Positions 10,142-18,075 of a stretch of 64,000 bases of DNA are shown here, one piece after another. Every line of letters starts with the position of its first letter. The stretch's first letter is position 1. A program made the position numbers and the translations under genes. Source of the stretch: Corallococcus caeni (GTDB lineage: Bacteria; Myxococcota; Myxococcia; Myxococcales; Myxococcaceae); NCBI RefSeq assembly GCF_036245865.1, contig NZ_BTTW01000001.1:682001-746000 (forward strand), in the 5' to 3' direction. A model generated the notes under the pieces. The model did no database searches and was not told the DNA's origin. It worked only from the letters and a program-made list of their open reading frames with translations.

Positions 10142-11064
10142 CGACTCCCACACGAAGGCGCTCGGGCTTCACCCTGCTGGAGACGATGGTGGCCATGGCC
10201 ATCCTCAGCGTCGCGCTGATGGCCATCTTCGACCTCAACTCCGGCGCGGTGGCCAACCACGTCTACACCAAGCGGCTCACCGTGGCGTCGCTGCTGGCCC
10301 GCTCGAAGATGACGGACCTGGAGCAGAAGCTCTACGACGACGGCTTCGAACAGGACGACGACGAGCAGTCCGGCGACTTCTCCGACGACGGCTGGCCCCA
10401 GTTCAAGTGGCGCGCCCGCATCATCGCGCCCAAGACGGACGGCGTGACGCCGGACCAGCTCATCGGCGCCATCTTCAACCTGCCCATGGGCGGCGGCGAC
10501 TCCGGCGACCCGCTGGGCGGGCTGGCCGGCCTCTTTGGCGGCAGCGGCGGCGACAGCAAGGGCGGCAGCACGCCTCCGGGCGGCACCACCACGGCCAGCC
10601 CCATGGGCGCGTCCGCCATGAGCATGGCGCAGCCCATGTTCACGCAGATGGTGGACCAGCTCACCAAGTCCGTCCGCGAGGTGCACCTCACGGTGTACTG
10701 GAAGGAAGGCACCCAGGTGGAGAGCGTGGACGTGGTGACGCACGTCGTGTCGCTGGGGCCCGGTGGCGACCGCAACGGCGGCTTCACGCCCAACGCGGGC
10801 AGCACGCCGGGCGCGGCGAACCAGTGGGTGAACCCGCGCACGGGCCAGGTGGTGGACAACCCCATCCCCGGCCCCAACGGGCAGATGCTGGACCCGAACA
10901 CACGCGAGCCGCTGGTCAACCGGGCCCAGGTCCTCGACCAGCTCAACAACCCGAACGGCCGTCAGGGCGGCGCCAACGGCAACACCGGCATCAACCCGCG
11001 CCTGCCGGGCGGCATCTTCAACGGCGGCCTCCCGGGCATGCCGCGAGGGGGGACCATCCGATGA
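10138..11064 (+). CDS. gspI: Minor pseudopilin GspI with long Gly/Asn-rich extensions
   Basis: Begins at an ATGA overlap with gspH. Residues 1-35 give a classic prepilin leader and helix (RRRSGFTLLETMVAMAIL, Glu at mature position 5). The conserved pseudopilin core continues, including VREVHLTVYWKEG. At 308 residues it is more than twice the usual length of about 125. It carries a Gly/Ser/Met-rich insert (about 115-165) and a C-terminal tail of about 100 residues rich in Gly, Asn and Pro. The frame stays open and ends in another ATGA overlap, so the additions are probably real. Their role is unknown. Confidence 0.88.
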   Translation: MTTPTRRRSGFTLLETMVAMAILSVALMAIFDLNSGAVANHVYTKRLTVASLLARSKMTDLEQKLYDDGFEQDDDEQSGDFSDDGWPQFKWRARIIAPKTDGVTPDQLIGAIFNLPMGGGDSGDPLGGLAGLFGGSGGDSKGGSTPPGGTTTASPMGASAMSMAQPMFTQMVDQLTKSVREVHLTVYWKEGTQVESVDVVTHVVSLGPGGDRNGGFTPNAGSTPGAANQWVNPRTGQVVDNPIPGPNGQMLDPNTREPLVNRAQVLDQLNNPNGRQGGANGNTGINPRLPGGIFNGGLPGMPRGGTIR

Positions 11065-11735
11065 AGCGTCGCATGCGAGGCTTCACCCTCATGGAGGTCA
11101 TGGTCGCGGTGGGCATCACCGCCCTCATGGGCACCGTCGTCGCCATGGCCTTCCAGACGGGCATCAACGCGAAGGAGGTCGTGGAGGGCGAGGCGGAGCG
11201 CTACCGCATGGTGCGCGTGTCGCTCAACCGCATGGCGCGGGAGATCGGCTCCGCCTTCGTGAGCGACCGCTACGACCTGCGCCGCTTCCGCGACCAGAAC
11301 GACCGGCCCACCAACTTCATTGGCGAGCGCGACAAGCTGACCTTCACGACGTTCGCGCACCAGCGCCTGTACACGGACGTGAAGGAGTCCGACCAGGCGG
11401 TGGTGGAGTACTTCGTGGAGAACTCCAGCGAGAAGGGCGCCCGGCAGCGGCAGGACCTCAAGCGGCGGGTGAACCCCAACGTGGGGGACCGCATGGACCG
11501 CGGCGGCACCACGGACGTCCTCTTCGAGGGCGTCAAGGGCGTGGAGTTCGCCTACTGGGATTCGGAGAAGAAGGAGTGGGATGACGAATGGGACACGCGG
11601 CGCACGGAGAAGAAGGCCATCCTCCCCACGCGCGTGCGCATCACCGTCATCGCCCTGGATGAGGCGGGCAAGGAAGCGCGCTACACCACGCAGACGCGCA
11701 TCGTGCTCAACACGGAACTGCCGAGGTTCAACTGA
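11061..11735 (+). CDS. gspJ: Minor pseudopilin GspJ
   Basis: The 224-residue precursor starts at an ATGA overlap with gspI. It has a very short basic leader (MKRRMRG) followed by FTLMEVMVAVGITALM, a normal prepilin peptidase site with Glu at mature position 5. Length and the C-terminal pattern (PTRVRITVIALDEAG) match GspJ, which forms the pseudopilus tip with GspI and GspK. Confidence 0.92.
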   Translation: MKRRMRGFTLMEVMVAVGITALMGTVVAMAFQTGINAKEVVEGEAERYRMVRVSLNRMAREIGSAFVSDRYDLRRFRDQNDRPTNFIGERDKLTFTTFAHQRLYTDVKESDQAVVEYFVENSSEKGARQRQDLKRRVNPNVGDRMDRGGTTDVLFEGVKGVEFAYWDSEKKEWDDEWDTRRTEKKAILPTRVRITVIALDEAGKEARYTTQTRIVLNTELPRFN

Positions 11736-13165
11736 TGGCCCTCCCCTACTTCCAGCAGGCGTTCCGCCGGCGCGGCAAGGCGCGGGCTGCGGTGGCCCCC
11801 CAGGCGCCGCCGTCGCCGGCCGCCCGCAAGCACAAGCGCTCGCGCGGCGTGGCGCTCATCATCGCGCTCGTCTCCATCACGCTGCTCACGGTGGTGGCCA
11901 CGGAGTTCGCCTACAACAGCCGCGTGGACCTGCAGCTCGCCGCCAACCAGCGCGACGAAGTGCGCGCCTACTACATGGCCCGCTCCGGCCTGTCGCTGGG
12001 ACGGCTCCTGCTGCGCTTCCAGAAGCAGGTGGACCAGACGCCCATCCCCAACCCCGCGAGCCTCCTGAGCGCGCTGGGCGGAGCCCTGGGCGGCGCGGGC
12101 GCGGGCGCGGGGGGCGCGAACGCGTTCCAGCCGCAGTCGCTCAACATCCAGCTCTGGAAGCTGGCCCGGGTGGACTGCCACATGCTCAAGGGGCTGGTGA
12201 AGAGCGACGGCGCGGAGGGCCAGGACGGCCGCCCCGTGGAGACGGAGCCCGTGCAGGTGGACTCCAACTTCCAGATGGACGGCGAGGAGGGGGAGAACGC
12301 GGGCGCGGCCACGCAGATGGCGGCGCAGATGCAGCGCCGTTCCTTCGGCGGCTTCGAGGGCTGCTTCCTCGCGACCATCAGCGACGAGGAGGAGAAGCTC
12401 AACGTCATGCGCCTGAACACCGGCGGCGCGGAGGCGCAGGCCACCGCGGCGCGCATGATGGACATGTTCTCCGACAAGCGCTTCGAGTTCCTCTGGCAGC
12501 AGGACGACGCCAACAAGGTGCGCTCCACGCCGCAGGACACCGTCATCGCGCTGAAGGACTGGTCGGACGAGGACACCACCCAGTCCACCCTCAACCCCAA
12601 GGACCCCACGAACCCCTTCGTCGCGGGCTTCGCGGACGAGGGTTCGCCGTACAGCCGCTACGAACCGCGCTATGACGTCAAGAACGCGCGCTTCGACAGC
12701 CTGGACGAGCTGTACCGCGTGCATGGCGTCAACGACCGCTTCATGGCGGCCTTCCGCGACCGGCTCACGGTGTACCCGGACATCAACTCCAAGCCGAACG
12801 TCAACACCGACGACCCCATCATGCTGGGGCTGGCCATCATGTCCGCCGCGGACCCCAACCGGCCGGATCCGCGCCTGACGGACCCGGTGTTCCTCAACGA
12901 GCTCATCAGCCGCATCCGCGCCGCGCGCATGTTCAACTTCTTCGGCATGTCGGTGTCGGACTTCGTGGGCGTCGTGGAGCAGGCCGGCATCGCGGTCAAC
13001 CCGCTCATCAAGGGCAACGTCCAGCAGAACCGCTACCTGGGCGACAAGAGCAAGACATTCACCATCAAGTCCGTGGGAGAAGCGGGCAGCGTCCAGAAGA
13101 CGCTCACCGCGGTCATCCGCCTGGACGACGGGCTGGGCAAGCTCGTGTATTACAGAGAGGAATAG
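11735..13165 (+). CDS. gspK: Minor pseudopilin GspK
   Basis: Large tip pseudopilin of 476 residues, starting at an overlap of stop and start codons with gspJ. After a 38-residue basic leader it shows RGVALIIALVSITLL. As expected for GspK, the Glu at mature position 5 is absent. A Gly/Ala-rich stretch (about 110-130) is inserted in the globular part, which retains SAM-like helical regions (LDELYRVHGVNDRF and NVNTDDPIML). GspK is thought to sit at the very tip and limit pseudopilus growth. Confidence 0.92.
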   Translation: MALPYFQQAFRRRGKARAAVAPQAPPSPAARKHKRSRGVALIIALVSITLLTVVATEFAYNSRVDLQLAANQRDEVRAYYMARSGLSLGRLLLRFQKQVDQTPIPNPASLLSALGGALGGAGAGAGGANAFQPQSLNIQLWKLARVDCHMLKGLVKSDGAEGQDGRPVETEPVQVDSNFQMDGEEGENAGAATQMAAQMQRRSFGGFEGCFLATISDEEEKLNVMRLNTGGAEAQATAARMMDMFSDKRFEFLWQQDDANKVRSTPQDTVIALKDWSDEDTTQSTLNPKDPTNPFVAGFADEGSPYSRYEPRYDVKNARFDSLDELYRVHGVNDRFMAAFRDRLTVYPDINSKPNVNTDDPIMLGLAIMSAADPNRPDPRLTDPVFLNELISRIRAARMFNFFGMSVSDFVGVVEQAGIAVNPLIKGNVQQNRYLGDKSKTFTIKSVGEAGSVQKTLTAVIRLDDGLGKLVYYREE

Positions 13166-13166
13166 C

Positions 13167-14774
13167 ATGGCCCGCATTCTTGGCCTGGACCTGGGCAGCC
13201 ACTCCGTGAAGGGGGTGGTGCTCACCTCCGGAGCGAAAAGCAGCACCACCCAGGCCTACGCGGAGGTGCGCCGCGCGCAGGAAGGCGAGCGCGCGGACAC
13301 GCTGCGCGCCGCGCTGGAGGAGCTGCTCGGGAAGATGCCGGAGGGGCACGTGGACCAGGTCGTCATCGCCCTGCCCGGCCCGTCCCTCACCACGCACGCG
13401 GTGAGCCTGCCCTTCTCCGACAGCAAGCGCGTGGAGGCGACGCTGCCCTTCGAGGTGGGCAGCCAGCTGCCGTTCGACATCTCGGAGGTCGTCTACGACT
13501 ACCAGGTGGTCGGCCAGAAGGACACCGGCGGCAAGGACAAGGCCGCGGACCTGCTGGTGGGCGTGGTGAAGAAGGAGGAGCTCCAGTCGCTGCTGGCCCT
13601 GCTGGGCGGCCTCCAGGTGGACCCGCGCGTCATCACCCACCCGGCGCTCGCGTACCAGAACCTCTTCACGCAGATGCCCGGCCTCTTCGAGGGCGCGTCC
13701 GAGGGCGGCCCGGTGGCGGTGGTGGACATCGGCCACGAGCGCACGTCGGTGGCCATTGGCCAGCCGGGCAAGGGCGTGGAGTTCGCGCGCACCTTCGCGG
13801 GCGGCGGGCGCGACCTGACGCGCGCGCTGGCCACGGAGTTCCAGACGACGCTGCCGGAGGCCCACGCGTGGAAGGAAGCGCACGGCGCCATGGCCAGCGC
13901 CGCGAAGGGGCCGGACGCCGAGCGCGCCGCCAACGCCTTCGTGCGCGGCCTGCAGCCGGTGCTGCGCGAGCTGCGCCCGTCCTTCAAGGCCTTCGCCGCG
14001 CGCACCCGCCGGCAGGTCGCCGCGGTGGTGCTGTGCGGCGGCACCGCGCGCATGCCGGGCCTGGCCGAGCAGCTGTCGAAGGACCTGAACCTGCCGGTGC
14101 GCGTGATGGCGCTGCCGGCGGACGCGGCCGCGATGATTGGCCCCCAGGAGACGCCGTCCGCGGCGCAGGCGTACGCGCTGGCCATGCGCGGCAACGCGGC
14201 CGGGGCGAAGGCGCCGCGCTTCAACCTGCGCCGGGGTGAGTTCGCCTTCAAGGGCGGCTACGACTACGTGAAGGACCGGCTGGGCCTGCTGGCCTCCTTC
14301 GCGGTGACGCTGCTGCTCTTGCTCGTCGCCTTCGGGGTGGTGCGCAACACGGTGCTGTCGCGCCGCGAGGCGGAGGTGGACGCGGTGCTCTGCAAGACGA
14401 CCCAGCGCATCCTGGGCACCTGCGAGACGAACTACGACCGCGCCCTCAACATGCTCAAGGGCGTGGAGAGCCCCGCTGCGGCGCTGCCCGCGATGTCCGC
14501 GGTGAACCTGCTGGCGGAGGTCACCCAGCGCGTGCCGCCGGAGGTGCCGGTGAAGTTCGACCGCATCCAGGTGGACCTGGACCGCATCATGCTCCAGGGG
14601 GAGACGGACAGCTCCAAGCAGATCGACACGCTCTCCGCCGCATTGAAGGGCCACCGCTGCTTCAAGGACGTGAAGGAGGGCAAGGTGGAGAAGACTCGCG
14701 ACGGGCAGAAGGTGACCTTCCGCCTGGACGTGCAGGTGCAGTGCCCCGGCGAGAAGCAGGGGGGAGAGACCTGA
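13167..14774 (+). CDS. gspL: Type II secretion protein GspL (PilM-like plus membrane domain)
   Basis: GspL couples the GspE ATPase to GspM and the platform. The 535-residue protein starts with an actin/PilM-like cytoplasmic domain (ILGLDLGSHSVKGVVL, later VVDIGHERTSVAIG and VVLCGGTARMPGL). A single membrane segment follows (about 373-393) and then a ferredoxin-like periplasmic domain. The starting ATG is one base after the gspK stop. The intact actin-like signature resembles PilM, but operon position identifies it as GspL. Confidence 0.9.
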   Translation: MARILGLDLGSHSVKGVVLTSGAKSSTTQAYAEVRRAQEGERADTLRAALEELLGKMPEGHVDQVVIALPGPSLTTHAVSLPFSDSKRVEATLPFEVGSQLPFDISEVVYDYQVVGQKDTGGKDKAADLLVGVVKKEELQSLLALLGGLQVDPRVITHPALAYQNLFTQMPGLFEGASEGGPVAVVDIGHERTSVAIGQPGKGVEFARTFAGGGRDLTRALATEFQTTLPEAHAWKEAHGAMASAAKGPDAERAANAFVRGLQPVLRELRPSFKAFAARTRRQVAAVVLCGGTARMPGLAEQLSKDLNLPVRVMALPADAAAMIGPQETPSAAQAYALAMRGNAAGAKAPRFNLRRGEFAFKGGYDYVKDRLGLLASFAVTLLLLLVAFGVVRNTVLSRREAEVDAVLCKTTQRILGTCETNYDRALNMLKGVESPAAALPAMSAVNLLAEVTQRVPPEVPVKFDRIQVDLDRIMLQGETDSSKQIDTLSAALKGHRCFKDVKEGKVEKTRDGQKVTFRLDVQVQCPGEKQGGET

Positions 14775-14775
14775 C

Positions 14776-15333
14776 ATGGGAAAGCTCAAAGAACTCTTCG
14801 CGCCCCTCCAGACGTGGTTCGAGCGGCTCTCCGACCGCGAGCGCAAGCTCGTGGCGCTGGCCGGCTCCGCGGTGCTGGTGTTCGTGCTCTTCGTCACCCT
14901 CTTCAGCTTCGCCAACAGCGCGCAGGGCTACCGCCGGCGCACGCAGGACAAGCTGGCGAAGCTGCAGGAGGTGCAGGCCCTGGCGACGAGCTACGGCGAG
15001 GCCCAGGCGGAGCGCCAGAACGTGGAGCAGCAGCTCACGCAGAGCAACGTGCGGCTGATCACATACATCGAAGACAAGGCCACCGCCGCGGGCCTCACCG
15101 TCCCCAACATGACGCCCAAGGGCGACGTGGGCGTGGGGGACGGGAAGATCATCGAGAGCTCCGTGGAGCTGACCTTCACGGACGTGGACCTGCGCAAGCT
15201 GACGGACTTCCTGCGCACGGTGGAGACGGGCCCGGGCATCGTGAAGGTGAAGTACCTGCGCGTGGAGCCCCGGCCCGCCACGGACACCCTGACGGCGTGG
15301 ACGACCGTCGCCACCTACCGGATGAAGCAATAG
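14776..15333 (+). CDS. gspM: Type II secretion protein GspM
   Basis: Bitopic inner-membrane partner of GspL, 185 residues. A short cytoplasmic N-terminus (FAPLQTWFERLSDRERKL) precedes one membrane helix (about 30-50). A periplasmic coiled coil and a small ferredoxin-like domain follow. Size, topology and position right after gspL match the family. Confidence 0.88.
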   Translation: MGKLKELFAPLQTWFERLSDRERKLVALAGSAVLVFVLFVTLFSFANSAQGYRRRTQDKLAKLQEVQALATSYGEAQAERQNVEQQLTQSNVRLITYIEDKATAAGLTVPNMTPKGDVGVGDGKIIESSVELTFTDVDLRKLTDFLRTVETGPGIVKVKYLRVEPRPATDTLTAWTTVATYRMKQ

Positions 15334-15336
15334 CCC

Positions 15337-16317
15337 ATGGCCACTGAATCCAAGACCGCCCGCTGGAAGCTCGTCGTGGGCTACACCGCCTTCGCGGTGG
15401 TGGCGTTCATCCTCTGCCTGCTGCTCACGTTCCCGTACGACGCGGTCCGCACGCGGCTGGTGACGGAGGCGGCGGCCCACGGGCTCGCGGTCCGCATCGG
15501 CGGCCTGCGTCCCGGCCTCTCCGGCGTCACCGCCACCAACGTGCGCGTCAGCAAGCCGCCCACGCCGCTGGGCTCGGACGCCGTCGCGGCGCTCGCCCGG
15601 GGCGAGTCCGGCGGGCTGGGCCCGGACGAACTGGGCGAGGCGCTCGTCTTCGACAGCGTGGCGCTGCGCCCGTCCGTCTTCCCGCCCGGCGTGGTGATGA
15701 AGCTCCACGGCATGGGCGGCACGGTGGACATCCACGTGGGCGGCCTGAGCGGCACGTCGCTGAACGTGGACGTGGACGGCGTGCAGGCCAGCGGCGGCAA
15801 CCTGCCGAAGTACACGGGCGTGGACATGGAGGGCACCCTCAACGCGAAGCTGGCGCTCCAGGCGCCGGGGACGATGATGCGCGGCCAGCCGGTGGACTGG
15901 TCCCAGGCGACCGGCACGGTGGCGCTGGACACCCAGGGGCTCACCATCAAGGGCGGCACGGCGGCCATCCCCATGGGCGGCGGCCCCGCGATGCCCATGA
16001 CCCTGCCGCGCATGGTGCTGGGCGAACTGAAGGGCGACGTCCAGTTCGACAAGGGCCTGGGCACGGTGAGGGATTTGAACCTCAAGAGCGAGGACCTGGA
16101 GGGCGCGGGCACCGGCACGGTGAAGCTGGGGCGGCGGCTGGAGTACAGCGAGCTGGCGCTCGACGTGCGGCTGAAGTTCGAGCAGGCCTTCCAGCAGCGG
16201 CTGGGCCCCCTGGCGCTCGCGGTGAACATGCTGCCGCAGGACCGGGACAACCCGGGTTGGCGCGGCGGGCGGCTCAGCGGCATGGTGAGCAGCCCGCGCT
16301 TCGGGCCCAAGCGGTAG
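15337..16317 (+). CDS. gspN: Type II secretion protein GspN
   Basis: A 326-residue protein with one N-terminal membrane helix (about 12-32) and a periplasmic beta-rich region with the GspN family look (RTRLVTEAAAHGLAVRIGGL near the start). GspN is a non-universal component, present in many delta-proteobacterial type II systems. It is the last gsp gene; a short palindrome GACCCCGGGGGTC follows the stop and might weakly terminate transcription. Confidence 0.85.
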   Translation: MATESKTARWKLVVGYTAFAVVAFILCLLLTFPYDAVRTRLVTEAAAHGLAVRIGGLRPGLSGVTATNVRVSKPPTPLGSDAVAALARGESGGLGPDELGEALVFDSVALRPSVFPPGVVMKLHGMGGTVDIHVGGLSGTSLNVDVDGVQASGGNLPKYTGVDMEGTLNAKLALQAPGTMMRGQPVDWSQATGTVALDTQGLTIKGGTAAIPMGGGPAMPMTLPRMVLGELKGDVQFDKGLGTVRDLNLKSEDLEGAGTGTVKLGRRLEYSELALDVRLKFEQAFQQRLGPLALAVNMLPQDRDNPGWRGGRLSGMVSSPRFGPKR

Positions 16318-16426
16318 GACCCCGGGGGTCGTTTTCCTCCCCTCCCCCCCGGGTTGCTGCCCGCGCACGCGCCGTGTAAAGCGCTGCGCGGCCCCTGGGT
16401 GTCCGGGGCTTGGGAGAGAGTTCGTA

Positions 16427-18058
16427 ATGCCGGAGCTGGTGTTCTTCCGTCGAGGCGAGGAAGTGCTGCGGGTAGCGGTGGACCGGGCGCGGGTGGTGCT
16501 CGGCCGGGGCGACTCCAGCGACGTGGCCATTCCGGATCCGGAGGTGAGCCGCCAGCAGGTGGCCCTCCTGTGGGACGGCCAGAAGTGCCGCGTGGAGGAC
16601 CTGTCCGGCAAGGGCACGAAGGTCGCGGGCGCGGTGGTGGAGCGCGGCGACCTGCCCGACGGCGCGGACCTGGAGCTGGGCCAGTGGCGCGCGGTGTTCC
16701 GCCAGCACGGCGCCAGCGAGGACGCGGACGCGGCCACGGAGGCAGGCAACGCTACCAGCGTGCAGGGCCGGGACGCGCAGCGCTGGCAGCCCGCGCAGCT
16801 GCGCGTGAAGCAGGGCGGCACGGAGGCCGTGCACCGGCTCACCGGCGACAGCTTCACGGTGGGCAAGGACGCGGGCAACGACCTGGTGCTCCAGGACCGG
16901 TTCATCTCCGGGCGGCACCTCAAGGTCACGCGCAAGGACGGCGTCTTCCACGTCGTGGACCTGCGCTCCACCAACGGCACGTGGCTGGGCCCGGTGCGCC
17001 TCTTCGAGGCGGAGGTGACGCTGCCCACGTCGCTGCGCGTGGGCGAGGCGGAGCTCATCCTGGAGGCCGTGCCCGCCGCGAAGAAGGAGGCCCAGGCCTT
17101 CCACGGCATCCTCGGGAGCGACCCGTCCGTGCGGCAGCTCACGGACCTCATCCAGCGCGTGGCCCCGTCCACCGCGGCCGTCACCATCCTGGGCGAGTCC
17201 GGCACGGGCAAGGAGCTGGTGGCGAACGCGCTGCACGCGTGCTCGCCGCGCGCGAACCGGCCGCTCATCCCGGTCAACTGCGCCGCCATCTCCAAGGAAC
17301 TGATTGAGAGCGAGCTGTTCGGCCACGAGAAGGGCGCGTTCACCGGCTCCGTGGGCGCGCGCAAGGGCGCCTTCGAGGAGGCCGACGGCGGCACGCTGTT
17401 CCTGGACGAGATTGGAGAACTGCCGCTGGACCTCCAGGCAAAGCTGCTGCGCGCGCTGGAGAGCGGTGAAATCAAGCGCGTGGGCGCCAGCCGCCCCCTG
17501 CACGTGGACGTGCGCGTGGTGGCGGCCACCAACCGCGACCTGCTGGCGGCGGCGCGCGAGGGCCGCTTCCGCGAGGACCTCTACTACCGCCTGTGCGTCG
17601 TGCCGCTGCACCTGCCGCCCCTGCGCAACCGCCGGGGCGACGTGGTGGCGCTGGCGGAGCACTTCGTGCGCGCGTTCGCCCCGCGCGGGCAGACGGTGCG
17701 CTTCACCCAGGCCGCGCTGGAGCGGCTCCAGCAGCACGCCTGGCCGGGCAACATCCGCGAGCTGCGCAACGTGGTGCACCGCGCGCTGCTCTTGCGCAAG
17801 GGCCCGTCCATCGACGGAAGCGACCTGTCCTTCGACCAGGAGGTCAACCGCGAGACGGGCATCACCGTGCCGGAGCTGCCGCCGGGCATGACGCTGGAGC
17901 AGATGCTGGAGAAGCTGGAGCGGCAGATCATCGAAACCGCGCTGCGCCGCTTCAACAACAACCGCGAGCGCGTGGCGCGGGAGCTGGGCCTCGCGCGCTC
18001 CACCCTCTTCAAGCGCCTGAAGGACTGGGGCCTGACGAAGCAGGACGAACAGGAGTAG
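16427..18058 (+). CDS. Double-FHA sigma-54 activator
   Basis: The 543-residue protein carries two forkhead-associated domains (about 20-80 and 145-215; the second has FISGRHLKV and LRSTNGTWLG), a sigma-54 AAA+ domain with GESGTGKE and a GAFTGS loop, Walker B TLFLDEIGE, and a C-terminal Fis-type helix-turn-helix (ARSTLFKRLKDWG). FHA domains bind phosphothreonine, so input is probably from Ser/Thr kinases, a myxobacterial theme. The first FHA domain has degenerate phosphopeptide residues (SRQQV in place of S-x-x-H), so only the second is likely to bind. It follows gspN on the same strand; regulation of the gsp promoter is possible but unproven. Confidence 0.92.
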   Translation: MPELVFFRRGEEVLRVAVDRARVVLGRGDSSDVAIPDPEVSRQQVALLWDGQKCRVEDLSGKGTKVAGAVVERGDLPDGADLELGQWRAVFRQHGASEDADAATEAGNATSVQGRDAQRWQPAQLRVKQGGTEAVHRLTGDSFTVGKDAGNDLVLQDRFISGRHLKVTRKDGVFHVVDLRSTNGTWLGPVRLFEAEVTLPTSLRVGEAELILEAVPAAKKEAQAFHGILGSDPSVRQLTDLIQRVAPSTAAVTILGESGTGKELVANALHACSPRANRPLIPVNCAAISKELIESELFGHEKGAFTGSVGARKGAFEEADGGTLFLDEIGELPLDLQAKLLRALESGEIKRVGASRPLHVDVRVVAATNRDLLAAAREGRFREDLYYRLCVVPLHLPPLRNRRGDVVALAEHFVRAFAPRGQTVRFTQAALERLQQHAWPGNIRELRNVVHRALLLRKGPSIDGSDLSFDQEVNRETGITVPELPPGMTLEQMLEKLERQIIETALRRFNNNRERVARELGLARSTLFKRLKDWGLTKQDEQE

Positions 18059-18075
18059 TTCCGCCGCGCCCCGCC

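Noticed and set aside
13167-14774. Calling the actin-like protein PilM of a type IV pilus
   Set aside because: It lies between gspK and gspM and has the fused membrane and periplasmic part of GspL.
16318-16345. Strong terminator after gspN
   Set aside because: The GACCCCGGGGGTC palindrome gives only a five-pair stem with a three-base loop; too weak to list as a confident terminator.
14662-17532. Minus-strand frame of 956 codons over gspM, gspN and the FHA activator
   Set aside because: Antisense shadow of three recognisable genes.
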